NCBI RefSeq assembly: GCF_035917995.1
Contig: NZ_CP109131.1
Span: 4,402,001-4,466,000, forward strand
Direction: 5' to 3'
DNA length: 64,000 bases
Source: Streptosporangium sp. NBC_01755
GTDB taxonomy: Bacteria > Actinomycetota > Actinomycetes > Streptosporangiales > Streptosporangiaceae
The stretch's first letter is position 1. Each line of letters starts with the position of its first letter. The position numbers and the translations under genes are program-made. Below the pieces are notes generated by a model, which made no database searches, was not told where the DNA came from, and saw nothing but the letters and a program-made list of their open reading frames with translations. Shown one piece after another: positions 16,767 through 25,460 of the stretch.

Positions 16767-16900
16767 GGTCACCCCTTCTGCGGCCGAGCGTTCCTGGACG
16801 GGTACTCCGGGGCCGGGTCAGCCCCGGCGTGCTCGACCACTGTGCCCCATGCTCACCGTAAGTCCCGAGCGGTGGCACCTGGCGCACCGACCTTCCTGGA

Positions 16901-16930
16901 ATCGACCGGGATCGACCGGGATCGACCGGG
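16901..16930. repeat. 10-bp tandem repeat (ATCGACCGGG x3)
   Basis: Three exact head-to-tail copies in the spacer between the dehydrogenase lipoprotein start and the molybdenum hydroxylase large-subunit stop. Confidence 0.95.
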
Positions 16931-16939
16931 AAGGCGCCG

Positions 16940-19042
16940 TCAACCGGTGTGCATGGCGGCCCGTACCCGGTCGAGGGTGATCGGCAGGTCACGCTGCCGG
17001 GAGCCGGTCGCGTGGAAGACGGCATTGGCGATCGCGGCGGCGGTGCCGACGATCCCCACCTCGCCGATGCCCTTGACGCCGACGGGGTTGAGCTCGTCGT
17101 CGTGCTCGTCGATCCAGTGGGCTTCGATCCCGCGGACGTCGGCGTTCGATGCGATGTGGTAGGTGGCCAGGTCGTGGTTGGCGAAGTCACCGAAGCGGGG
17201 GTCCATCCGCAGGGCCTCGTGCAGGGCCATGGAGATCCCCATCGTCATGCCGCCGAGGAACTGCGAGCGTGCCGTCCTGGCATTGACGATCCGGCCGGCC
17301 GCGAAGACCCCCAGCAGCCGTTCGATACGGACCTGCCCGCTGTCGACGTCGACCTTGACCTCGGCGAACTGCGCTCCGAACGAGTGGCGGGAGAAGCGCC
17401 CACGGGCGGCGAGGTCCGCGGTGGTGTCCGCCCGCGCCTGCAGCCCTTCCGCGGGGACCACCCCGGACCGCTCGTCGAGTTCCCTGGCCAGTGCCCGGCA
17501 CACCTTGCTCACCGCCCAGCTCCACGAGGCGGTGCCCATGGACCCGCCGGCGAACGGCGCGGGTCCGAAGACGCTGCGGCCCACCAGGATCGTGACCTGG
17601 TCCATCGGCACGCCGAGCTCGTCGGCCGCCACCTGGGCCAGCGCGGTGCGAGCCCCGGTGCCGATGTCGGCCGCGGCGATCTCGACCACGAACCTGCCCA
17701 TGGGCTCGGCGCGGGCGGTCGCGGTGGACGCCATGATGAAGACCGGGTAGGTCGAGGACGCGACGCCGGTCCCGACGAGCCACCGGCCGTCTCTGCGGAC
17801 GCCCGGCGTGGGGTCGCGTCCGGCCCAGCCGAAGCGCGCCGCCCCCTCCCGCAGGCAGGCGAGCAGGTTGCGGCTGCTGAACGGGAGGCCGGATTCGGGA
17901 TCCACCGCGGGCTCGTTGACGATCCGCAGCTCGACGGGGTCCATTCCGAGGGCGTACGCCAGCTCGTCCATCGCCGATTCGAGCGCGAACATCCCCGGAG
18001 CCTCGCCGGGCGCGCGCATCCACGACGGGGTCGGCACGTCCAGCTGTAGCAACCGGTGGGCGGTGTGGCTGTTGGGCGTCGCGTACATCATGCGGCTGGC
18101 CGCGACCGTCTGCTCGGTGTATTCGACGCGCTTCGAGCTCTGCTGGAGCGCGTCGTGCCACACCGCGGTCAGCCGGCCGTCCCGATCGGCCCCCAGACGT
18201 ACACGTTGCACGGTGGGCGTCCGGTAGCTGACGAGCGGGAACATCTGCTGCCTGGTCATCGCAACCTTGACCGGCCGCCCGACGGCGCGGGCGGCCAGCG
18301 CCGCCAGCACGGTCGGCGGGCGCGGTACCGCCTTCGACCCGAAACCGCCGCCGACGTGGTCGGCGACGATGCTCACCGCGCCGTCGGCGAGGCCGAACAG
18401 TGCGGCGATCGCGGTCGCCGACATCCAGGGCGCCTGGTCGGCGTTGTAGAGGGTCAGGGTCTCACCCTCCCAGAACGCGATCGTGGCGTGCGGCTCCATC
18501 GGGCTGGCGTGCTCGGCCGGGGTCGTGTAGGCGGCGTCGACGCCGACCGGCGCCGCCGCCAGGGCGCTCTCGGCGTCACCCCAGTCGACGGTCCCGGTGA
18601 AGCCCGCGTTGGCCTTCCGGGGTGAGAAGATCCGCGGGCTGCCCGGACTCAGCACGACGTCGTGTTCCTGCTCGTCGTAGTCCACTCGCACCGCCGACGC
18701 CGCCTCTCGGGCACCTTCCAGGGTGCTCGCGACCACGGCCGCGACGATCTGCCCGCGGTAGGCGACGTCGGCCGACTGCAGGACGGCCAGTTCGGCGTCG
18801 TCGACGGGGTGCAGCCGGGAGACGTTGCCGCTGTCCAGCACGGCGATCACCCCCGGCAGGGCCAGCGCGGCCCCGCCGTGGACGGCGCGCACCCGGCCGC
18901 GGGCGATCGTGGACTGCACCGGCCAGACGTAGACGGCGTTCGGCACGGGGTACTCGTACGCGTAATGGGCCGCGCCGGTGACCTTCTCGCGTCCCTCGAC
19001 CCTGGCCGGTGCCCCGCCCACCACTTTGTCGAGCGTGGTCAT
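16940..19042 (-). CDS. paoC: Molybdenum hydroxylase, molybdopterin-binding large subunit
   Basis: Catalytic subunit of 700 residues of a xanthine oxidase-family enzyme, PaoC/YagR type. It binds the Mo-cytosine dinucleotide cofactor and hydroxylates aldehydes or heterocycles. Visible motifs: '[19 protein letters not shown]' near the N-terminus, '[10 protein letters not shown]' (Moco binding), '[18 protein letters not shown]' and '[12 protein letters not shown]', whose Glu is the expected catalytic base. The ATG overlaps the upstream paoB stop (ATGA). It is the last gene of a three-gene operon. The substrate cannot be read from sequence. Confidence 0.9.
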   Translation of the reverse strand: MTTLDKVVGGAPARVEGREKVTGAAHYAYEYPVPNAVYVWPVQSTIARGRVRAVHGGAALALPGVIAVLDSGNVSRLHPVDDAELAVLQSADVAYRGQIVAAVVASTLEGAREAASAVRVDYDEQEHDVVLSPGSPRIFSPRKANAGFTGTVDWGDAESALAAAPVGVDAAYTTPAEHASPMEPHATIAFWEGETLTLYNADQAPWMSATAIAALFGLADGAVSIVADHVGGGFGSKAVPRPPTVLAALAARAVGRPVKVAMTRQQMFPLVSYRTPTVQRVRLGADRDGRLTAVWHDALQQSSKRVEYTEQTVAASRMMYATPNSHTAHRLLQLDVPTPSWMRAPGEAPGMFALESAMDELAYALGMDPVELRIVNEPAVDPESGLPFSSRNLLACLREGAARFGWAGRDPTPGVRRDGRWLVGTGVASSTYPVFIMASTATARAEPMGRFVVEIAAADIGTGARTALAQVAADELGVPMDQVTILVGRSVFGPAPFAGGSMGTASWSWAVSKVCRALARELDERSGVVPAEGLQARADTTADLAARGRFSRHSFGAQFAEVKVDVDSGQVRIERLLGVFAAGRIVNARTARSQFLGGMTMGISMALHEALRMDPRFGDFANHDLATYHIASNADVRGIEAHWIDEHDDELNPVGVKGIGEVGIVGTAAAIANAVFHATGSRQRDLPITLDRVRAAMHTG

Positions 19043-20037
19043 CGCCGTCCCTCTCCCGCGAGATCGCGTACGCTCGCCGCGATCAGGTCGGCGGCGAGCC
19101 CGATCTTGAACTCGTTCTCCGGCAGAGGGCGTGCCGACACGAACTCCGCCTCCGCCGCCGCCAGCAGCAGTTCCCTGTTCGGCCGGTGACCGGCCAGCAT
19201 CCGCTCGGCCTGGTGTGCCCGCCACGGCAGCGGGGCCACTCCGCCCAGCGCCAGCCGGATCTCCCGCAGTGACCCGCCGCCCTCGGTCGTGACCAGGGCC
19301 GCGACCGAGACCACCGCGAACGCGTAGGACCAGCGGTCGCGGACCTTGCGGTACCGCATGGCCGCACCGTCCGGGGGCGGCGGCAGCTCGACACCGGTGA
19401 TCAGGTCGCCGGGCCCCAGCACCGTCTCGCGATCGGGGGTGTCGCCGGGCAGCAGGTAGAGGTCGCGGAGCGGCACCGCCCGCTCCTCGCCGCCCGCGAG
19501 CCTGATGTGCACCACGGCGTCGAGGGCGGCCATCGCCACCGCCATGTCGGACGGGTGGGTGGCCACGCAGCTGTCGGAGGTGCCGATCACACCCAGGTCG
19601 CGGTGACTGCCGCCGATCGCGGAACAGCCTGTGCCCGGGGTGCGCTTGTTGCACGGTTTGGTGACGTCCTGGAAGTACGGGCAGCGCGTGCGCTGCAGCA
19701 GGTTGCCGCCGGTGGTGGCCATCGACCTGAGCTGCCCGGAGGCTCCGGCCAGCACGGCCTGGGCGAGCATCGGGAAGCGTTCCCGGATGCCCCGGTCGCC
19801 GGCCAGGTCGCTGTTGCGCACCGTCGCGCCGATGAGCGCGCTTCCGTCGGCCCGGTGCTCGATCCGGTCGTACGGCAGCCGGGTGACGTCCACCAGCGCC
19901 GCCGGCCGGGCCACGCCGAGTTTCATCAGGTCCACCAGGTTGGTCCCGCCGGCCAGGAACATCACGTCGGTGCCGTCCAGGACGGCGGTGGCGGCCGCGT
20001 CGGGGTCGGTGGCGCGCTCGTAGGCGAAGGGCCTCAT
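19039..20037 (-). CDS. paoB: Molybdenum hydroxylase, FAD-binding subunit with extra Fe-S site
   Basis: A 332-residue electron-transfer subunit. The FAD motifs '[16 protein letters not shown]' and '[20 protein letters not shown]' are present. The segment 'RCPYF...PCNKR...GCSA...[11 protein letters not shown]' supplies four cysteines that match the extra [4Fe-4S] insertion known from E. coli PaoB, which separates this branch from ordinary xanthine dehydrogenases. ATGA overlaps join it to paoA upstream and paoC downstream, so the three are translationally coupled. Confidence 0.9.
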   Translation of the reverse strand: MRPFAYERATDPDAAATAVLDGTDVMFLAGGTNLVDLMKLGVARPAALVDVTRLPYDRIEHRADGSALIGATVRNSDLAGDRGIRERFPMLAQAVLAGASGQLRSMATTGGNLLQRTRCPYFQDVTKPCNKRTPGTGCSAIGGSHRDLGVIGTSDSCVATHPSDMAVAMAALDAVVHIRLAGGEERAVPLRDLYLLPGDTPDRETVLGPGDLITGVELPPPPDGAAMRYRKVRDRWSYAFAVVSVAALVTTEGGGSLREIRLALGGVAPLPWRAHQAERMLAGHRPNRELLLAAAEAEFVSARPLPENEFKIGLAADLIAASVRDLAGEGRR

Positions 20038-20594
20038 CGCGTGCCCCCGGGACTCGCCCCGGCGACTTCGAGGACCGCTTCGACGATTCCGGCGTACGCT
20101 CCGCAGCGGCAGAGGTTGCCGCTCATCCGTTCGCGGACCTCTTCGGCGTCCAGGGCGCGACAGGAGGCGACACCGGCCGCGACGTCCTCGGTGACATGGC
20201 TGGGCCAGCCCGCCTCCGCCTCGGCGAGCGCGCCGATCGCCGAGCAGATCTGGCCCGGCGTGCAGTAGCCGCACTGGAGGCCCTCGTGGTCGAGGAACGC
20301 CTGCTGAACGGGGTGCAGGTCGTTCGGGTGAGCCAGGCCGGCGATCCCCTCGATGGTGACGATCTCCTGTCCGGTGGCGGTGACCGCGAGCGTCAGGCAG
20401 CTGTTCACCCGCCGGCCGTCCAGCAGGACCGTGCATGTCCCGCACTGCCCGTGGTCGCACCCTTTCTTAGCCCCGGTCAGGCCGAGATGCTCTCGCAGCG
20501 CGTCCAGCAGGGTCACCCGGTTGTCCAGGGAGACGGAGTGGTCGGCACCGTTGATGCGCAGCGTGATATCGCTGCTGAACGCTTCGACTGCCAT
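20034..20594 (-). CDS. paoA: Molybdenum hydroxylase, 2Fe-2S subunit
   Basis: A 186-residue iron-sulfur subunit. Plant-type [2Fe-2S] ligands Cys46, Cys51, Cys54 and Cys66 lie in '[20 protein letters not shown]' and 'NSCLTL'; the second cluster uses Cys108, Cys111, Cys162 and Cys164 ('[10 protein letters not shown]', '[12 protein letters not shown]'). No twin-arginine signal is visible, unlike periplasmic E. coli PaoA, so the complex is probably cytoplasmic. First gene of the paoABC operon; no PaoD/XdhC chaperone gene lies nearby. Confidence 0.92.
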   Translation of the reverse strand: MAVEAFSSDITLRINGADHSVSLDNRVTLLDALREHLGLTGAKKGCDHGQCGTCTVLLDGRRVNSCLTLAVTATGQEIVTIEGIAGLAHPNDLHPVQQAFLDHEGLQCGYCTPGQICSAIGALAEAEAGWPSHVTEDVAAGVASCRALDAEEVRERMSGNLCRCGAYAGIVEAVLEVAGASPGGTR

Positions 20595-20613
20595 GCCGTT
20601 TATCCTGCCAATT

Positions 20614-20625
20614 CCCTAATTAGGG
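20614..20625. promoter_or_regulatory. CCCTAATTAGGG palindrome upstream of paoA
   Basis: A perfect 12-bp palindrome 20 bases ahead of the paoA start, in an unusually AT-rich stretch (20610-20660). It is placed to act as an operator for paoABC. Confidence 0.4.
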
Positions 20626-20778
20626 TTGGATCACCTATTAATCTGAAAATCTAAAAGAAGCGGCAACCGTACTGCCGTGAAAATCACGGGCGGGTCGGAG
20701 AGGCGCCAAGATCGGAAACGATCAGGCCCGAAAAGCGGCCTGTCGCGGACGGGGGCGAGAGGCGGCCGCCGGAGCCCC

Positions 20779-21891
20779 TCAGCCCGCTCGCACGTCGGCG
20801 ACCATCGCCGAGACGGCGGCCCTGTGCCGCCGGAGCCGTTGCCGGCCCTGGTCCAGCATCACCACGAGGATGACCACGGCCCCTTTGATGAGGATCTGCC
20901 AGAACACCGACACGTACAGGATCGTCAGGCCGTAGGCGAGGAGACCGATGACGACGGCCCCGACGAGGGTACCCGGTACGGTGCCGCGCCCCCCGCTCAG
21001 CGCGGCGCCGCCGAGGATCACCGCGGCGATCGCGTTGAGCTCGTACGTCTCACCGGCCTGCGGTACCGCCACGGTCAGTCCCGAGGCGATGATGAGACCC
21101 GCGAGCGCGGCGCAGGCACCGGAGATCACGTAGACGACCGTCTTGACCCGCCTGATCGGGACACCCGAGAGTTCCGCGGCCCGCTCGTTGCCGCCCGCGG
21201 CGTACAACCACCGCCCGAACGGTGTCCTGGTGAGCACCAGCATGACGACGACGGCCAGAGCGATCATGATCCAGATCGACGTCGGGAGGCCGAGCGGGCG
21301 TTCGTCGCCGAGGAGGCCGAAGCCGGTGTTGCCGAGTTCGGGGCTGCCGTCCAGATCGGTGTAGGTCGAGCCGCCGGAGATCAGCAATGCGAGCCCTCGC
21401 GCCACGTACAGCATGCCGAGTGTCGCGATGAACGGCGCCACCTCGAAGCGGGTGACGAGGACGCCGTTCACCAGGCCGACGAGCATGCCGACGGCGACGC
21501 AGAGCACGATCACGCCCCACACCGGCGGGTAGGCGATCACGTCGACGAACCGGAGGTCGAGACCTTCGAGCAACTCGCCGGCGACGACCCCGGAGAGCCC
21601 GGCGACCGAGCCGACCGACAGGTCGATGCCTCCCTTGAGGATGACCAGCAGCATGCCGAGCGCGATCACCCCGTTGACCGCGATGTGCCCGGCCATCGTG
21701 ATGAGGTTCGGCACCGTGAGGAACGAATCCGACAGCAGGCCGAGAACCGCGATCAGGGCCGCGAGCGCGATGAGCGCCCGCAGCTCGAACAGGCCGGCCA
21801 GCAGGGACAGGCGGCGCGCCTGGGCCACCGTCCTCTCCGGCGGGGGGCGGTCCGGCGGCGCCGGTGCGGAGGTTGTTCCCCGAGGTGTCAA
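20779..21891 (-). CDS. Ribose-type sugar ABC transporter permease
   Basis: Membrane component of 370 residues, RbsC/BPD_transp_2 family, with about 8-10 hydrophobic segments. Signatures: 'GIDLSVGSVAGLSGVVAG', 'NGVLVTRFEVAPFIATLGMLY', 'TPFGRWLYAAGGNERAAELSGV' in part, and 'LGGAALSGGRGTVPGTLVGA' in part. TTG 21891 overlaps the stop codon of the ATPase gene (TTGA), indicating coupling. The cytoplasmic N-terminus is Pro-rich. Substrate unknown; no binding protein is encoded here. Confidence 0.9.
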   Translation of the reverse strand: MTPRGTTSAPAPPDRPPPERTVAQARRLSLLAGLFELRALIALAALIAVLGLLSDSFLTVPNLITMAGHIAVNGVIALGMLLVILKGGIDLSVGSVAGLSGVVAGELLEGLDLRFVDVIAYPPVWGVIVLCVAVGMLVGLVNGVLVTRFEVAPFIATLGMLYVARGLALLISGGSTYTDLDGSPELGNTGFGLLGDERPLGLPTSIWIMIALAVVVMLVLTRTPFGRWLYAAGGNERAAELSGVPIRRVKTVVYVISGACAALAGLIIASGLTVAVPQAGETYELNAIAAVILGGAALSGGRGTVPGTLVGAVVIGLLAYGLTILYVSVFWQILIKGAVVILVVMLDQGRQRLRRHRAAVSAMVADVRAG

Positions 21892-23456
21892 TTCGCACCG
21901 TCCTCGGCGTGGCCGATGGTGGTGCCGTCCAGCACGCTCATCAGTTCCTCCCGGGTTATCGCGCCACGCCGGAAGTCGCCGGTGACGACCCCGCGGGCGA
22001 GCACCAGCAGCCGGTCGGGGATGTGCAGCGCTTCCTCGGCGTCCGACGTGGTGAAGAGAATGGCCAGGCCGCGTCGTGCCCGTGCCGCCATGAGCTCGAA
22101 GATGTCGGCCTGGGCGCCGATGTCGACGCCGCGCGAGGGCTCGTCCAGCAGCAGTACCCGAGGGTCGGTCAGCAGTGCCCTGCCGATGACCACCTTCTGC
22201 TGGTCGCCGCCGCTCAACGACTCGATGGGCGCTCCGGCATCGTTGGTCCCGATGGAGATGTCGGAGATCATCCGGTCGACGGCGTCCAGTTCGAGCTCCC
22301 GGGAGACGAACAGTCGCCGGACGAACCTGCCCAGTCCGGCCAGGGAGAGGTTCTCCCCGACCGACATCGTCTGGACGAGGCCGTCGCGCCGACGGTCCCG
22401 GGGGACCAGGACCAGGCCCCGGTCGATGCGTTCGCGGATGCTCGCACTCTCCAACGGGGTGCCCGAGAGCAGGACGTCACCCGACTGCGAGGGGATCCGG
22501 CCGGCGAGCGCCTCCAGCAGTTCGGTCAGGCCCGAGCCCATCAGGCCGTAGATCCCCACGATCTCGCACTCCCCGACGGTCAGGGAGAGGTCGTCGATCG
22601 CGAGGCGGCCGGGGTTGGCCGGGTCGGCCACCGAGAGGCCGCGCAGGGCCAGCGAGTTCTCCTCACGCGGCGGCGGCTCTCCCTCGATGAGAGGAACGCG
22701 GCGCGGGAACAGGGAGTCTCGGTCGCGGCCGGTCATCTGCTCCGCGATCCGCCGGATGTCGACGGTCCTGGCGTCCGCCGTGGTGACCAGCCGCCCGTCG
22801 CGCAGGACGGCGACGTCATCGGCGATCTTCAGCGTCCTGTCCGGGTGGTGGGAGGCGTAGACCACCGCGACCCCGCTCGCGGCCAGCCCTCCGATGACCC
22901 GGAACAGGACCTCGAACTCCGGGGGGGTGAGCGCCGAGGTGGGCTCGTCCATGATCAGCACCCGGGCCTCCTGGACGAGCGCCCGCGCGATCTCGACGAT
23001 CTGCTGCCGGGCCGGGCTCAGGTCACCGACCAGCCGATCGGGATCAAGATCTTCTCCCAGGCTGTGCAGGATCGCCGCGCTGGTGGCCCGCTGGGAGGAG
23101 CGGTCGATCATCCAGAGGCCCCCGCAGTTCTCGCGGGCCAGGAACAGGTTGTCCTGGATGCTCAGGTTGGGACAGAGGAGGAGCTCCTGGGGAATGATCG
23201 AGATGCCCCGGTCGGCGGCGTCGCGCGGCGACAGGAGCTTGACGGGTTCCCCGTCGAGCTCGACATGGCCGGTGGTGGGTTGCTCGACCCCGGAGAGGAT
23301 CTTCAGCAGGGTCGACGTGCCGGCCCCGTTCTTGCCGAACAGCGCGGTCACCCGACCGGCGGTGATATCGAAGTCGACACCCCTGAGCGCGTGCGTGCCC
23401 CCGTACACCTTGGTGACGTCGTGGGCGCTCAGGACCTTGGCCGCCGCGGCCTTCAC
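21888..23456 (-). CDS. Ribose-type sugar ABC transporter ATP-binding protein (altered Walker A)
   Basis: A 522-residue protein with two fused nucleotide-binding domains, RbsA family. NBD1 has 'LSPARQQIVEIARAL', 'VLIMDEPTSALT' and a His switch ('YASHHPD'). Its Walker A reads 'GKNGAGTST', with Thr47 where the ATP-binding Lys is expected; one base change (AAG to ACG) would account for it. NBD2 has 'GLMGSGLTE', also without Lys, which is normal for that half of RbsA proteins, plus 'LSGGDQQKVVIGRAL' and 'VLLLDEPSRGVD'. GTG 23456 follows AAGGAGG and overlaps the upstream stop (GTGA). Confidence 0.9.
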   Translation of the reverse strand: MKAAAAKVLSAHDVTKVYGGTHALRGVDFDITAGRVTALFGKNGAGTSTLLKILSGVEQPTTGHVELDGEPVKLLSPRDAADRGISIIPQELLLCPNLSIQDNLFLARENCGGLWMIDRSSQRATSAAILHSLGEDLDPDRLVGDLSPARQQIVEIARALVQEARVLIMDEPTSALTPPEFEVLFRVIGGLAASGVAVVYASHHPDRTLKIADDVAVLRDGRLVTTADARTVDIRRIAEQMTGRDRDSLFPRRVPLIEGEPPPREENSLALRGLSVADPANPGRLAIDDLSLTVGECEIVGIYGLMGSGLTELLEALAGRIPSQSGDVLLSGTPLESASIRERIDRGLVLVPRDRRRDGLVQTMSVGENLSLAGLGRFVRRLFVSRELELDAVDRMISDISIGTNDAGAPIESLSGGDQQKVVIGRALLTDPRVLLLDEPSRGVDIGAQADIFELMAARARRGLAILFTTSDAEEALHIPDRLLVLARGVVTGDFRRGAITREELMSVLDGTTIGHAEDGAN

Positions 23457-24121
23457 GACACCTCCTTGATCGAGACCGGGGTGATGGTCACGACGGAGGG
23501 GGTGAGGAAGTTGAAGGCCCCGATGAAGGAGATCCTCCTGCCGTTCAGGCGCGCCGGGTACAGGTTCCTGAGCAGTTTCTCCCACAGCTGGTTGTTCAGC
23601 GCGGTGGCGGCGGCGGCGTACTCCGCCTGGTTGCGGAACCGTCTGAATCCGATACCGGCCACGTCCCGCAGCGCCGTGCCGTTGACGGCCGGGCCTACCT
23701 GCAACGAGACCCGGGTGCCCGGTGGCAGGCCCGGCACGGTCACGGGCATCAGCCCGGACTTCGCCATTCCGGCCCTGCCGGTGCCCTTGACCGCGAAGCC
23801 GTAAGGGCCGTTGCCGTGCCGGATGCCGTAGCGTCTGTCGGCCGCCCTCTTGTCGGCGGTCATGGCCTTCACCAGCACGGGCAGTTCGACGGCCTTCCTC
23901 TTGATCGCGGGCACCACCTCGCTCTGGTACGCCCGCGCCCCGAACGCGGCCGGGTCGAACCGGTTGCCCGACGCCGCGACCGACTCCACGGAGCGGTAGT
24001 GGGTGCTGAACCCGATGGCGGCCAGAAGGACCGCCGCCAGGGCGACGGCCACCCATCTCACCGGGATCCGCCGGCGGGGCAGCTGCCCGCCGTGCGTGTG
24101 CGTCGTAACCGGCGTGTTCAT
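23453..24121 (-). CDS. DUF2291-like membrane-anchored protein
   Basis: A 222-residue protein with one N-terminal hydrophobic segment (about 23-40) and an extracytoplasmic domain: 'NRFDPAAFGARAYQSEVVPA', 'YGFAVKGTGRAGMA', and a C-terminal 'GRRISFIGAFNFLTP'. From memory this matches DUF2291 proteins, which are often encoded beside ribose-like ABC transporters. ATG 24121 follows GGAGG at six bases. First gene of the three-gene transporter operon. Its role is not established; it could take the place of, or assist, a missing solute-binding protein. Confidence 0.7.
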   Translation of the reverse strand: MNTPVTTHTHGGQLPRRRIPVRWVAVALAAVLLAAIGFSTHYRSVESVAASGNRFDPAAFGARAYQSEVVPAIKRKAVELPVLVKAMTADKRAADRRYGIRHGNGPYGFAVKGTGRAGMAKSGLMPVTVPGLPPGTRVSLQVGPAVNGTALRDVAGIGFRRFRNQAEYAAAATALNNQLWEKLLRNLYPARLNGRRISFIGAFNFLTPSVVTITPVSIKEVS

Positions 24122-24532
24122 CACAAACCTCCAGCGTGGGAGGGTGTCAAGAGCCGTATACCCGCTCGCGCGGCTTCCATCGGCTCCTCCCCGAACGGGA
24201 ACCGGTCGAGCTGCTCCTCCTCGAACGGGAACCGGTCGAGCTGCCGGAAGCCTTCGCGGGTACTGTCCCGCGGGCGTGCGGGCGCCGTGCCGATCCCGAC
24301 GAGGCCCGGCTACTCACCGTGAGCACCGCGTGCCGCATCCCGTCTGTTGTTCGAAACTTCACCGATGTACGGTGTCGTTTGCTGTGGGATAGATGGGAAT
24401 TTGTGTCCGTTTCGCCGACTTGCTCGCGCGTCCCGGTCTCTCTTCGTAGGATCTATGCCGAACCTTGACCAAGGCGTGTAAGCCTTAACAGCCGGTGCGA
24501 GCCGGTCGATAGATCTGGAATGGGGAGAGACT
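24122..24532. other. 410-base divergent spacer
   Basis: It separates the transporter operon (minus strand) from the second surface-protein module (plus strand). It holds a 30-bp direct repeat (24183-24242), AT-richer stretches around 24350-24420 and a short dyad AAGGC/GCCTT near 24475. No gene is supported. Confidence 0.6.
24183..24242. repeat. 30-bp direct repeat, two copies
   Basis: Adjacent copies from 24183 and 24213 differ at one base; the core is GAACGGGAACCGGTCGAGCT. Confidence 0.9.
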
Positions 24533-25447
24533 GTGCTGAAGTCCAAGACGCGGCGGCGCGTCGCGGTCAAGACAGCCGCGATCGCCGCAGCGGGCGCGGG
24601 CGTTTTTTTCGGCGCGGTCCCTGCGGTCGCCTCCATGTACGCCGACCCCAACCCGGTCAGCTACGCCTGCACGCTCGCCGGCGTGTCGTCACCGTCGGCG
24701 ACGTACACCTTCCAGATGGACCTCACCGGCCCGACGGCGGCGGCGACGAACTCACCCCTGGTGGCGACCTGGAAGATCGCCCAGCCCGCCACGGGGCCCA
24801 CCGTCACCCCGACCGCGCCCGCCCCGGCGGGTGCGCGTGTCGTCATCGACGCGGAGGTGCAGATCGGCGCCACTCCCTCGCCGGTCCTGGCGCTTCCCTC
24901 CGAACTCCGCTCGGTCGCGGCCACCGCCGCTCCCCCGGCCGCCGGGCAGCCGATCACCGCGCCTCCCCTGCTCGTCACGGTGACCCCCAGCGCGACCGGC
25001 GTGGTGGCCTTCCAGCCGGGCCCGTTCACCCTGTACCTGGACCCCGGCACGGGAACCGGAAACGAGGCCGAACTGCTCGACTGCGGTGTTCCTCTCAACT
25101 CGGCCGAGGTCACCGCCGCCGCGCTGCGGGTGGTCGTGGGCACGGCCGGCCCGAGTACGTCGGCCAGTTCGAGCACGTCGACCAGTCCGAGTCCGAGCCC
25201 GAGCGCGAGCCAGTCCACGAGTGCCGGCACCACCCCCAAACCGACGGTCACCGTCACCCGTACCAAGACTTCCAAGCCCGCCCCCAGCCGGCAGATCGAC
25301 GAGACCCCTGAGGGCGCGGCCTCCACGGGCGGTGGCGGGGACGCCGGCCCCGACGCCAGAATGATCATGTTCAGCGGCCTGCTGATGGTGGCGTTCGCCG
25401 GGATCGGCGGCCTGGTGCTGCGGCGTCGCACCGCAGGCCGCGGCTGA
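24533..25447 (+). CDS. Secreted surface protein, second sortase substrate
   Basis: A 304-residue exported protein. An N-terminal signal peptide (cleavage near 'AVASMYA') is followed by a domain of about 170 residues opening 'PVSYACTLAGV', with two cysteines (second in 'LLDCGVPLNS') and the same 'YAC' opening as the protein at 10257. A Ser/Thr/Pro stalk (about 205-265) precedes 'GAASTGGGGDAG', a hydrophobic segment and the basic tail 'LRRRTAGRG'. That is a sorting signal without LPXTG. GTG 24533 follows GGGGAGAG. A class F sortase gene follows 13 bases after its stop. Confidence 0.82.
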   Translation: MLKSKTRRRVAVKTAAIAAAGAGVFFGAVPAVASMYADPNPVSYACTLAGVSSPSATYTFQMDLTGPTAAATNSPLVATWKIAQPATGPTVTPTAPAPAGARVVIDAEVQIGATPSPVLALPSELRSVAATAAPPAAGQPITAPPLLVTVTPSATGVVAFQPGPFTLYLDPGTGTGNEAELLDCGVPLNSAEVTAAALRVVVGTAGPSTSASSSTSTSPSPSPSASQSTSAGTTPKPTVTVTRTKTSKPAPSRQIDETPEGAASTGGGGDAGPDARMIMFSGLLMVAFAGIGGLVLRRRTAGRG

Positions 25448-25460
25448 TCGGGGTGGCCGG

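Noticed and set aside
16940..19654. A longer large-subunit start for the molybdenum hydroxylase (to 19654)
   Set aside because: The extension is the overlapping FAD-subunit gene read in another frame; the ATG at 19042 overlaps the paoB stop as expected for a coupled operon.
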